A DNA stretch of 64,000 nt from Adineta steineri (lineage: Eukaryota > Rotifera > Eurotatoria > Adinetida > Adinetidae), in assembly GCA_905250115.1 (NCBI GenBank), contig CAJNOI010000021.1:503895-567894 (forward strand), read 5' to 3'. The position numbers and the translations under genes are program-made. Positions 10,446 to 22,096 of the stretch are shown here, piece by piece. The notes under the pieces were generated by a model. That model had not been told where the DNA came from and did no database searches. It saw only the letters and a program-made list of their open reading frames with translations. Every line of letters begins with the position of its first letter. The stretch's first letter is position 1.

Positions 10446-12889
10446 TGCTATAACTAAAATATAAAAACACAATTTTGAAGCATTCCACTTCTGTGTGAGA
10501 GATGTGAGATTTAAGATGAATTATAGTATGTGAATGTACTTTGATAGAAGTTCTTGTTATTAGTAATAGCTAGAAAATCATAGAATAGATTTGAGCGATA
10601 GTAACATTGTAATGAAACATTTACAATGAATGTTCGTTACAATAACTCTATAGAAAATAGGTAAATTTGATGTATCCGCGAATAATCATTAGTATTGACT
10701 AGTATACCGTGTTGACAATACTAAATAACTTTCAAGATTAGAACAGCAGACAGTGAAATATATCTTAATACACTATTACTTTCAATTAGTAAACTTTAGG
10801 ATATGGTTTATTCAAAATAATAGAGCTAAAAAAAACTGTGTTATTCGAACAATAACAAATCTTCACGAGTGATAATGCAATCGACAAAATAGATTATGTT
10901 TTCATGAATTTGAACTGTATATGAATATAATACTATTTTACTCGGATCTTCATTATTGACGAGAAAAAAAACTAGTGATATGAAACTCTTAAATCTTTCA
11001 TAATATAAACAGTGAACCCTTTTCTAAACCTTAACAAAAATTTTTATTAATGCAAAAATAAATTTCTAATGTCAATTTCATGAGTGTGATACTCCTGTCT
11101 ATAACGAAAGAGGGATAGTACTTTTGAACAAAAGCTTTCATGTTGTTTATTTATTTATTAACTAAGAAAGTTCTATACAATCGATGTTTCAACAGTCAAA
11201 AATCATAGTTTTTTCAAAACTTTTAACTAAACATTATTACCTGAGTCAGCAACTAAATGTATTAGTTTTTATAGTCGTATGAGTATTATTTCGTGTTTTT
11301 ATGTGTTATATTTTGTAGATATTAAATAAAAGAAAATGCACATGTTGTTGTTTGACTACATATATTTTATCAGTTTGGTATATGAGAGAACGAGGAAAAC
11401 GAAAAAAAAAGTATTTGTATGACTTTACCATCTAGGTCGTTTCGTAACATATCGTCAAGCGTTAATATATACTCTCTTATTTATTTTGAATTCATTCAAG
11501 ACAATAAATAGCATACTTCTGAGATTACAGACACAGTCGCAATCACATTATTAATATAAAACGTGGATATAGAAACAAAAGCATCTTTGTACAGATGAAT
11601 GTTTTTGATTTGTTAAAAATTTCAAATGTCGAGTTTTTCAGTAAAATCATTGTTTAAATAATAATTATAATTTATTATATTAAGATAAAAATTTTTTGAC
11701 CTTTTTTTGTTTAATTCATCAGAGTTCTTTGTGTAAGCCTTCTTTTTACTGTCGATTTCAGAATAGATAGAAGAACTTGAAGTATATATAGTTTGACGCA
11801 AATGAGATTGTCCATATTCCTAGTTGATATGTCTAATAGAAATCTAAATCATAGTCAGTATTATCGTATTTTTTTGTCTATATCCAACGTGTTACTGTGC
11901 ATTGAACGTATTTGTCTAACACGGAATCTTACAGTTTTTTCTCACTGTGTTATATGAGATGTTCACCTACTTTACAGATTTCGAATACATAACAATTCTA
12001 CTCTAAAAGTCTATATTGTATAGTTTGTCCGTCTATAAAAAGAATAGCGATTATTTATTTGTTCATCTTCTAATTTCTTTCTGACGAATAACTTTAGTCA
12101 GATAAATTCATATTCTGTGTCCATCGGAGCACGAGAATATTCAAGATACTAAAAATAATTAGTATTTTAGGTAGAAAGTATAGATACTTATAGTTTTCTA
12201 ACAAATTTATACATTCACGTATAATTCACAGACTTTTCTACTTGTGTAGATGTATCTTGGACATTTGATATTTAATATCATATGATGATTTTTCTTTGAA
12301 ATCTATCTCTCTTAATCAATTTTGCTTATTGAAAATACCACAACTATGTTTATTGAAAGCTATTCTTCACTCTATTTCATGTTTCTTTATCTTTTTTCAA
12401 CTTTTATGATTATGTCCATTTTCTGTTGCATTCTCATCTTCTACTAGATTAAATCTACATCTTCAATTCATAATAATCTCAACAATCATATTATTATTAT
12501 CCTTGTGCTTATAACAACTGAATGAAAATTTCGTTTTTAGATGGTTGATATTTCTTAAAATGCTTAAAGATAGATTTAGTTCAATATTATCTAGCGAAAA
12601 AAGTTTCTAAGATCTCATAGAAAATAATTTTTATGATTTTTTGACGAATTACAATCGGTAATATCATTCACAGTAACTTCGGCACGACACATATATTGGT
12701 CGTAACCTATTTTAGCAATTTATCCTGAATAACAATAAATGGTATTAAAATTTACTCTACAATATGTATATTTCTGACTTTAATTCATATCTTAATCTTA
12801 GGAAAAACTGCCATTTATTTTTATAAAAAAAATATTTCTTAATTAAAATAAAAAGTTAAATTTAGAACTATTAAATGAATTTAATAGAT
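10446..12889. other. Long intergenic region
   Basis: AT-rich, with no open frame of note on either strand and no repeat or RNA gene recognised. Any gene here would have to be made of very short exons. Confidence 0.4.
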
Positions 12890-15229
12890 TTATTGTACTC
12901 TGTAATGACTAATTATTTCTATTATATGTTCAGGAAAATTAATATTATTATTGAGTTGTTGTCCTTGTTTTAAATAGTCAGAATCACATACGTTTGTTGT
13001 ATTATCAGCGTTAGCATTGAGCACTTGTTTACCCCATTCAATTTGATTACGTTCAATCATAGTTTTTATATCTTGTTTGAGTATTTTATTGCGTACTCGT
13101 TTGAATGTTAATCCTTTTAACGTTGTTATTGTTTGATTTCCTTTTAGAGCATCTCTTAATTGTAGCAATCCTTGTTCCGAAATACTGTTCATTGTCAAAT
13201 CAATCGAACGAATATAATGATTGAATTGTAGTAGTCTACTAATTTCTGCAGCACTATCATCTTTAATAATATTATTCAAACCCTCATACAAAGTAGTTGA
13301 TTTCATATAGCCAAGGTCTAATTGTTGCAATGTCGTATTACTAATAAGATTATCAACCAAAACTTTTATACCATCAAAACCAAGACAATTTGATGATAAG
13401 CTAAGACTTTTCAAACATTGATCATGTTTTAATCCTATTGCTAATTCTTGTGTACCTGCATCACCTAAGGAATTGCACGATAGAAACAATGTTTCTAAAT
13501 GATTGTATTTTTGTTCAAAATGTAAACGTAATATTTGTCCACTCTTAGCGGTAAGACCGTTACTATCCATATATAAATGTTTTAAGCTAGAATTATTTTT
13601 CAATGCATTAAATAATATTTCACAACCTCGATCAAATAAACCGGTATTATATAAATCTAATATTTGTAAATAATTGTTAGTTGTTAACATTCGACCAAGA
13701 TGAACTGTTCCGTCAGCTAGAATCGGGTTTCGTTTTAACCAAAGTGCTTTGACTTTAGTATCGGTAGCTAATGCATCACATATCATTGATATACATTCGC
13801 TATCAAATTTGTTACAGGCGATGTACCATGTATCTATATTTGAATGAGAATTAGAACGAATGTATTCAGAGATGGCCTGAGCACCTGGTAGTCCTACAAT
13901 ATTATTTCCTGAAGATGAAAATAAAAATGATCTGGTTTTGTTTTTCAATAAAGTTAAATTTAGAATGCTTACCAAGTAATAATCTAGTAACAAATGTGCT
14001 ATGCTTCATAGCGTCGAGTAAAGGTTGAACACCTTGTGGACCTACAACTTGTTTACATAAATCTAATCGTCCACCTGACATGATCGTTCCACGTGGAAAA
14101 ACAATAGGTTGATTATCATCTGAAGGTCCAGGTTTATTTGATGACAAATGTTCTAATAATGGTTCAAGATCTTTCAAAGTACATGGAACACCTAAAATAG
14201 ATATTATATATATAACTTTCTTGTAGAGCATAAAAGTTAACTAACCGGGTTGTGGTTCGGGATTTGTAATACGTGACGAGGGTCGAGCAGCTAACAATTC
14301 TTCTCGCTTTTTTCTAGTACAGAATAATGGTCGATCCATCAATTTCGTTTGCTTTTCGATAGATGTTTTCTTTTCTAACATTTGACAAATTGTTGAAATA
14401 AGAGATCTATAATTTTCGTATGCATAACCTTTCCAATCAGTTGATTGTTCATCATTATTAACAGTAGTGTTCGATAATGATTGTAGATAAAGAGCAATTT
14501 CTTTGGCCATAACTAAACAATAAAATGAGAGATAAAGTGAGATGAATGTAAAAACAAATAAAACTTCTTGCTCGTAGTTAATGTTTTATTATTGTTCGAG
14601 ATTCGTGGAGCATCCTTTGCACAATTGCTGATCGATTCTAGAATTTTAATTGTGGTTGACACTTCTTCTGCATTCGAATTTTCATCTGACTGGTTATCAG
14701 ATATAATTTGATAATCATGTTTCAACTGATCACCAATCATTTTGACACATGCTACCTGAAGATTCTCAAGCAATTTTAATTCGATTGGAAATCGATTTTT
14801 CATGTGATCTGCACATGAATACAGTGCCTTTAGATCTCCCCAACCACCATATTTTGGAATTGTATTTAAATGTGTTGAAAGTACTTGATCAGGCTTTTTC
14901 AAATACAATAATATCCATTGTCGAAAGAATGGCGATGTTTTATTGCTCTGATCATCATTCTTGAATTCACTATTATAAAATGTAGTTCGTTTACACCAGA
15001 CAAGTAGCATCACACCATCAAATAGATAATTGTCAAGATTTTTGATGATATTTTCAATATTTTGATCATTTATTGTACTCGACAAGCCGACAGGTACTAT
15101 GGAAATTTTTTTCCGTTTTCGTTGTACAGCTGGTAAATTGAGTGTTCGTTTTTGCTGAGATAGAATAGTTGCATGTATTTTTTCTTCAAATGTCATTGAC
15201 AATTGAGATTGATCAACAATCGTTGCCAT
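12890..15229 (-). CDS. Leucine-rich repeat protein with DUF2828/TROVE-like N-terminal domain
   Basis: Four exons join in frame to 720 residues: 15229-14572, 14512-14246, 14191-13973, 13908-12890. Introns are 54-65 bp; the first appears to use a GC...AG pair (GCAAGA donor), the others GT...AG. The N-terminal 330 residues resemble DUF2828, a TROVE-related domain: a Tyr-Leu-Lys-Lys-Pro-Asp-Gln-Val-Leu stretch, the signature Ile-Pro-x-Tyr-Gly-Gly-Trp-Gly-Asp-Leu near 124-132, a GDQLKHD-like helix, then an Ala-Lys segment and a Tyr-Arg-Ser-Leu-Ile helix. From about residue 370 the protein turns into ribonuclease-inhibitor/NLRC3-type LRRs (Leu-x-Leu-x-x-Asn, Gly-Ala-Gln-x-Ile/Leu). The vWA-like C-terminal half usual for DUF2828 is absent. 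LRRs suggest protein binding; the N-terminus could bind RNA if the TROVE kinship holds. Probably intracellular. Confidence 0.75.
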
Positions 15230-15989
15230 GTTTAATGTGCTCACAACAGTAAAATTATTCAAGCTTTGATTCAAATTTCTAAAAGAATAAAAACAGTTTT
15301 TTAGTTCAGTCAATCACACAGACATTATAAAGCATTATATGAGATTTCAAAATGTGCAGCAACATAACTAAAAATCTACTGATTTATATAGTAACAAATT
15401 TTTTACAATGTTCTCACGATAGAAGAAAAAAAATAAAAAACAACATCAACACACGTGGAACTCGATAATTATGGAGTTGATGACAGGAATGAAAGAAAAA
15501 AAAATAAGCAAGCGACTGCTGTCTGTGTGAAAATTTATAATCGAAGGTAGATAAACACGACGAAATATGACGTTGTAACATATGAGAAATAAATAAACGT
15601 TCACATTCATTGTTCGACATATTAACAAATATTACATATGAGAATTTACTGTCGGATTGAAGCAGTTACATCAATACATAGTTCATAATAGTCCATTAGT
15701 GCTTTAAGTCGAATTTGTTGAATTCTGTCCAATGATATACTTTGATTTTTCATAATCTAAGCTAGGATCTCTGCTATTTCTCGAACTTCTAAAAATCATT
15801 CTACTAGTTATTAAATTCGAATAAAATAAATAATTTATTACTTTATATATTCCTTTCATACAAAAATAAATAAACATTAGCTTTTGTTAACAATTTCATC
15901 AATATTATTAACGGATATTTATGTCTATAAAAAATATGAAAAAATATTTTTTTCGATATGAGATGTTAAAAAGAGTGATAAACATCTTG
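15230..15989. other. Intergenic between two minus-strand genes
   Basis: Contains a possible 5' UTR intron end of the LRR gene (TTTTTATTCTTTTAG on the minus strand near 15280). Overlapping minus frames at 15414-15628 are Phe/Ile-rich and unsupported. Confidence 0.4.
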
Positions 15990-18170
15990 TTAGTTTCTTT
16001 CTGTAAGTCTAGCTACATCTTGTTTCAATCGTAGTAAGTTTGGATGATCATTTGGTAATATTTTTAAATTCATAATTAATGAATCTTCATAATATTTTTG
16101 TGCTAATGTGTTATTCTTCTGATCTTCATAGATCGAACCAATTCTGTGTAATGTATCAGCAATTTGAGGATGACTATTTGATTCTCCAAATACTTTTTGC
16201 TTAATTCTCAATGCCGACAAACAATAATCTAATGCAGTACTTAACTCTTGTTGTTTATGTAATACAATAGCAATATTTATTAGACAACTCGCTATATCAT
16301 TATGATCTGATGGTAATAATTTATTAAACATATCCAATGCATTTCTATGATAACTAAGAGCTTGATCAAGTTCTTGCATATCAGAATAGACACGTCCAAT
16401 AGCTGTTAAACATTGTGCAATACGAATATGTACACTAGGTAATCGTTTTTCACGAATTTCAAGTGCTTGTTTAAAATATTTTAATGCTCGATTAAAATCT
16501 TTCTGTTCATAATAAACACCACCAATATGAAGTAAGACAATCGCTGTTTGTAAATGTTCTTCACCATAATATTGTTCAGTTATTTCTAATGATTGCCAAT
16601 ATTGTTTCAATGCTTTATCCAATTCACAACGATCAAGAAAAACATTTCCCATATTCATTATTGGTCTAGCTGAATCTTTTATTCGTGGTTCTGGTTTCGT
16701 ATTCATCATTAAATCAATAGCATGTTGATAATTTTTAATTGCATCATCATAAAGAGCTTTATAACGATAGACAGAACCAATATTATTATATATTCGAGCT
16801 TTATCTTCATTTTCCGATTCATTAGATAATAAACTTTGAAAGTAATTTAATGATTGATCATATTTTCCCATTGATGTAAGTAATTTACCAAATATAATAG
16901 TTACACTAATTTCTTCTTCTTGTTTTCTATTTAATTCAACATAGTCATTAACTATTCGTGCACTTTCATCAATTGTTTCCAGTTTAATCAACCATAAATT
17001 TGAATAGGTTTCATCTTTCATAACCGATTGAACTTTAAATGATACACCAATATCAAATAAAACTTCTTCTTCATCAGGAAATACACTAAATTTCGAAACA
17101 TCAGCAAATACGACATTGTTACCAAGTTTTTGTACATCACATATAATATGAAATAAAACTGGAACAACATCAGTTCGTTTTGTTGCTTTCAATGCAAAGG
17201 TAAGTGCTGGTATACGAAGTCGACTAGTTGATAAATATCCATTAATTGTAATAAGATTTCCTTGATTTTCTTTCATTTTATCACATTCTTCTCTATCAAT
17301 TTTCATTCCTCGATAAAATGTTAATATTTGTTGTTCAGATGATAAAATTTTTTCATGTTCACGAACAAGTCTTTCAGAAAGATCACCAATAAAAAATCGA
17401 AATGTATGTAACATATCAATATCTTCTGTTCGTAATGCTTTATTGATCATTTGATAAACAAATGATTGTTTTGTATACCAACGAATAGCATCATCGGAAC
17501 GATATTCACGTTCAAATTCATTAATTAATTTAATTTCTTTAATATTACCACGATAATATTGTCGACATAAATTAATCATCTGTTGTTTTGCTTGTTGATT
17601 TCTTGGTAAACGAATAATAACATGATTGAATAATTGGAACCAGAGAAATTCTGCTGTTTGTTTTGATATATCTTTTGTTGATTTTTGATTTTGATCAAAA
17701 AAACTAAATGCTTGAATTTGTTTATCAACAAGTTTAACTTGTTCTCGAATTGATTGAGATAATTCATCAAGTTCAACATAAATACCAATAATTTTTGGAT
17801 AGATATTAATTAAATCTATATATTTATCTTTTTGAATACAAAAAATAAATATCGAATCAATTTGTGATAGATCTGCGATTTGTGGTAGAATTTCTGATGC
17901 TTTTGATCCTGATGTAATTAAGAATATTTTTTCATTTGCAATAGATTGAATATATGCAATACATTTATCAAGATCAGTTTGAAAAATAACAAAATCATTA
18001 ATTGAACGTAATTCTTGTTGTGTTCTTTCCGTATCTTCTTCGGAGCCAATACTTGGATCAAACCAAAGTAATGTTGTATTTTCTTTATTTTCACCAGTAA
18101 CCGTATGAATAAGTCCATTATTATTATGAGACAAACTTGCCTTATTCGAAGTTGATGGTTTAGTTGCCAT
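15990..18170 (-). CDS. Mono-ADP-ribosyltransferase (R-S-E type) with tetratricopeptide repeats
   Basis: A 726-residue intronless protein. Residues about 30-150 form an alpha/beta domain resembling a receiver or Rossmann-like fold (strand Thr-Thr-Leu-Leu-Trp-Phe-Asp). Residues about 210-400 are an arginine-type ART domain: Arg287 in Tyr-Arg-Gly-Met, Ser-Thr-Ser at 314-316, and the catalytic Glu-x-Glu at 367-369, all intact. From about 425 to 715 there are seven or so TPR/kinesin-light-chain-like repeats (Ala-x-x-Tyr-x-x-Ala-Leu, Leu-Pro-Ser-Asp-His). It should transfer ADP-ribose from NAD to protein side chains, with TPRs choosing targets. No signal peptide, so probably cytosolic. This architecture is a large expanded family in bdelloids. 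Function in vivo is unknown; stress or immune signalling is only a guess. Confidence 0.9.
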   Translation of the reverse strand: MATKPSTSNKASLSHNNNGLIHTVTGENKENTTLLWFDPSIGSEEDTERTQQELRSINDFVIFQTDLDKCIAYIQSIANEKIFLITSGSKASEILPQIADLSQIDSIFIFCIQKDKYIDLINIYPKIIGIYVELDELSQSIREQVKLVDKQIQAFSFFDQNQKSTKDISKQTAEFLWFQLFNHVIIRLPRNQQAKQQMINLCRQYYRGNIKEIKLINEFEREYRSDDAIRWYTKQSFVYQMINKALRTEDIDMLHTFRFFIGDLSERLVREHEKILSSEQQILTFYRGMKIDREECDKMKENQGNLITINGYLSTSRLRIPALTFALKATKRTDVVPVLFHIICDVQKLGNNVVFADVSKFSVFPDEEEVLFDIGVSFKVQSVMKDETYSNLWLIKLETIDESARIVNDYVELNRKQEEEISVTIIFGKLLTSMGKYDQSLNYFQSLLSNESENEDKARIYNNIGSVYRYKALYDDAIKNYQHAIDLMMNTKPEPRIKDSARPIMNMGNVFLDRCELDKALKQYWQSLEITEQYYGEEHLQTAIVLLHIGGVYYEQKDFNRALKYFKQALEIREKRLPSVHIRIAQCLTAIGRVYSDMQELDQALSYHRNALDMFNKLLPSDHNDIASCLINIAIVLHKQQELSTALDYCLSALRIKQKVFGESNSHPQIADTLHRIGSIYEDQKNNTLAQKYYEDSLIMNLKILPNDHPNLLRLKQDVARLTERN

Positions 18171-21100
18171 AAGAATTCAAATTACAGGCCTTGCATAACT
18201 AATTAAAATCGTATATTAACCGCATGCATAAGGAAGACAGGATTTTAAAGTTTTCTATCTGATAATATCTCTACAATATTTAAATATACTGTTTAGTAAA
18301 ATTTAAGTAAACTGACTAGTTTCTTAGTAAGAAATTATTTGATATTCCTTAAACTGTAATAATTGTACTAAATTACTGTATACTTTATGAAACCGAAAAC
18401 TGAACTTTATACGAGAAATAATGTTGAATCATAAATGGATTGCATTTGTGAATAATACGAATTTTTGTTACTATTTGAAATGTACGTATGATATTCTATT
18501 TTTGTGTTTACTATTCTCGTTGATAAAGGTTTATGATAATATTTAATTATATCTATACATTTGCTAGTCAGTCTATAGTTACAATAGTCATCTCACATTG
18601 AACATCACTCATGATAGTTACCGTTAAATATGCTTACAAATGATCAGATAGGAGTAAAATCCTGAGTAACATTGTGAAGTGTACATATTTTTATCTCTTC
18701 CTTAGTATAATGATCAGTGATGCGCAAAGCGGCTTTCTTTCACGTTGAAAAAAAACTAAACAAACTGATAGAGTCTATAATCAAGACGTCTTTCTTATGT
18801 TTCATATGTAAGAGACACGTTATTTGCAAATAATGATTCAAAAGAAAAGAATGAAAATATGTATAGTTTAACAGAGAAAGTAAGTATATATAAGTGAATA
18901 CGTTTTAGTAGTTTAGTGCAAAGTCGTCTTCAAAAACTTCTTGGTTAAAGTGAGTGTAACTCATTCATTATTGTTATTTGTCGGTCATTTCAATGTAAAA
19001 GTTGATAAAATATTTTCAAGTTCATTAAGACGAATAACAAGGATTTATCGTATTTTCTTCATTTTTTTACATTTCTTTAGTTGAATTATATTGTTAATTG
19101 ACAAAATATCTTTTTTCTATGTATGATTTTATTTTTGATGTGCTTATGCTATTGAAACAAACTTCTGAAATATATCAAATAGCATACCTTATCAGACCTA
19201 TATGATAAAATGGTAAATCAAATGAGATTGATGAAGAAAAGAATTGTTCAAATTTAATTATGTATTTATTTGAATAGCGATGTGTAAATGGCAAATGAAA
19301 GATGTGAATGTAGATGAGTCAGATTTTGAATCTTGAAGATGTTTTTCTTTTAAACAAACATCAAGTTATTGCAAATTAAACATCTGAGAAGTTTAATTCT
19401 AATTGACCTATCGGCGTCTTCATGAATTATAAATAGCAGCATTGTATAAGACGACGAGATTTCGACTCAGACAAACACGCTCATGAAATTTTTATGGTCA
19501 CTTCCTTTGGCACATCATTTTATTGAATTCTTCGTTCGATATTTCCCTCATAATTTATCGCACATGTTTAAATAAAAACTGACGTGAGAAGTACATGTTG
19601 TTGACTATAATATTCTGTCTTTACTGAAGCATAGATAATTACTATTAAATTATTGTTTAGAATAATTTACATCTTTCCATTAGTTACCGATATCAAAAAA
19701 GTTGATTATTCTCTATCTTGACATATCAAATATTTTGCCTACATATCTGAGAATTATTAATTCGAGAGTGTAAATGTAGATTGCATGTGAATGTACATAG
19801 ACATCAGTAATAGATTCAATTCACATTCGATCATTCATTTACACTTTGGTTCAATTAAACAATTTCATTTTATAATATGTACTAACTATTAATACTTTTT
19901 ATCCGAAACATTTGATAAACATATTGGAAAAATACTGCTAATGGAATAAAACAAACATAATTAGTGTTGTGAAGCTTTTGTATGACTATTGTGTTGATTG
20001 ACACATGTGCTTCAGTTTTTTGGTTTCTCTTTACAGTTACTTATGAAAATATTTACCGTCCAAAACACAATTAAATGTATTTTTCATTAGATCTTTGACT
20101 GATGATTATGAATCAAAATCATAGTCTTCAATCAAATAATGCTTTAAAATCAACATTGAAAAAATTCTGAGAAAAAATGATAATTTATGCTCATATTAAA
20201 TGAATTTAGTATTTAAATTTCATTAAGATATTTATCTATTGTACTCAAATAAATATAACGAATTAGATTTGTGTCCAGGAGAATCAAAAAATTTGTGTAA
20301 TTCATTTGAAATTCTATATAGACATAAAATATGCGATTTATTTTTAGTTTTTAATTTTAATCTATGTTTACTTTGATCATATATCAATGAAATTATCAAA
20401 TTCTAACTTACTGTCGATCTATTATCGATTGATGACAATGTATTTACACCACCTACATCTTCTATCTTTCATTTATAATTAAAAGGCAATATGTAGTAGT
20501 GCTCTTACTATTTACTATCAGATGAAATTCGACTTACAGTTGTCATGTCTGAAGATGATGCGTTTGAAATTGATTTAACTAAAATATTTCATCACACAAT
20601 GTATCGCAATTATCAACATGTACATACACAATAAAATAGTTTAATAAAATACTTTGCTTTTTATATCCCGTCAATTATTTACACATTCATTAGATTCAAT
20701 TCAACTAAATTTTTGAAAGAATTTTATTTGGCTCTAGTTGTTGTTAAGTACTGTACGTATACATAAAGAAAAATCATTCAGTAGTTTATTGACTTGTCTT
20801 ACATAGAATATAAATGAATTTTAAATTATACATATACGGTAGTATCTATTAAATCCTTGAAAATTGCCTGCAAATCATAGAATACTGAAAAAAGCATGAG
20901 TAAATCTCTTTACGATTTTTTTGTCTTATTAGTTTATACAAAAAAGAAGGGTGTCGGTGTCGATTTATTTCTTTTACCCACACTGATCTTCAAGATCTCT
21001 ATAATTCTCAAAATTTGTAAGGTATAACTTGAGGAAGATTGACAGATGACTTCATATTTCTTGACATGCTTTTCAGAAAGAGCTAAAAATTTGTTATTTA

Positions 21101-21532
21101 AGTGTAAAATTTGACGCTCTATCAAATTTTTGACTTCTGTAGAGTTATCAGTAAACTAATTCGTCTTCATCTAAACTGTGTTAGGATGAAACAAAGGAAT
21201 TAGACATATAAAAACAGAATGAAGAGTACCTTAGAATCTGTTTGATATTTGAAATATTTTGTTACAGAATATTACTTTGATTATTCCCATTCCTTGTGAT
21301 ACAAAATATTCTAGGAAAAATACTTACATAATATCCTTTAGTTTATTACTTGGAAATAAAACATTTCAATATAAGTCAAATTAACAACAGAAGAAGAACG
21401 CTTTAATATAATAAAAAAAAAATTACCATATGATCATATATATGAAGGAATAGCGAACGAATATTCTATATGTTCGGTTACACACATATACTTATATCCG
21501 TTCATATCTACATCGTATGTTACAAATATGCC
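18171..21532. other. Long intergenic region
   Basis: AT-rich. It contains a TATA-like TATATATAAG near 18890 and a TATAAATAG at 19428-19436, the latter followed by a 30-codon frame (19483-19575) that could be a micro-ORF. A 63-codon minus frame at 20934-21125 has no support. Nothing else recognised. Confidence 0.4.
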
Positions 21533-22096
21533 TTAAAGTTCAGGTCGAGATACAAGTCTTCGTGTCGTTGAAGTATCATCATTTGTCTGATGTGTAGCAT
21601 CTGGTTTTATCGGAAAAGATAATAGATCACGAATTTCACGAAGTACTTTTGTATGTTCAGTCAATTCGATGAATGCTCCAGGTGTGATTTTTATGTGATG
21701 TATTACATCACACATGTCGTTGATTATTCTAAGTAGCAAGAAGAAAACGAGACCAATGACAACTAGATACAATGTAGCTTGTAAGAATTTGCCGTAACGT
21801 ATGATAACAGGTGGTTCATGAATATAAATAAAATTGTTGATTATTATGGTTAGGTTAACTAAGTCCACTCCGCCAAGTATTAAACCGAGAGGTGGCGTCA
21901 GAATGTCTTCAACAAGTGACTTAACCACATTCGCAAAAGCAGTACCGATAATAAGACCAACAGCTATATCAAGAACATTTCCACGAAGAGTAAATCTACA
22001 GAAAGAAAATATTTAACTGCTGAATTGAAAATAAATAAGTTCTTACGTCTTAAATTCATTCCAGAATTTTGAACAATATCGACAAATTATGGTCAT
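21533..22096 (-). CDS. mscL: Large-conductance mechanosensitive channel, MscL family
   Basis: Exon 1 (22096-22047) and exon 2 (21995-21533) are joined over a 51-bp GT...AG intron (GTAAGA donor) to give 170 residues. Only the spliced frame restores the complete family N-terminus: Trp-Asn-Glu-Phe-Lys followed by Leu-Arg-Gly-Asn-Val-Leu-Asp-Ile-Ala-Val-Gly. TM1 (about 24-50), the Pro-Pro-Leu-Gly-Leu-Ile-Leu-Gly-Gly-Val-Asp segment, the periplasmic-type loop, TM2 (about 90-118) and the C-terminal Glu-Ile-Arg-Asp-Leu-Leu helix all match MscL. In bacteria it is a homopentameric tension-gated pore that releases solutes in hypo-osmotic shock. An animal MscL with an intron implies bacterial origin followed by domestication. 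The localisation in the animal cell is unknown. Extra N-terminal residues and a Ser/Thr-rich tail differ from bacterial forms. Confidence 0.92.

Noticed and set aside
20934..21125. 63-codon minus-strand frame
   Set aside because: No ATG-proximal signal, no homology and a poly-Phe end produced by an A-run.
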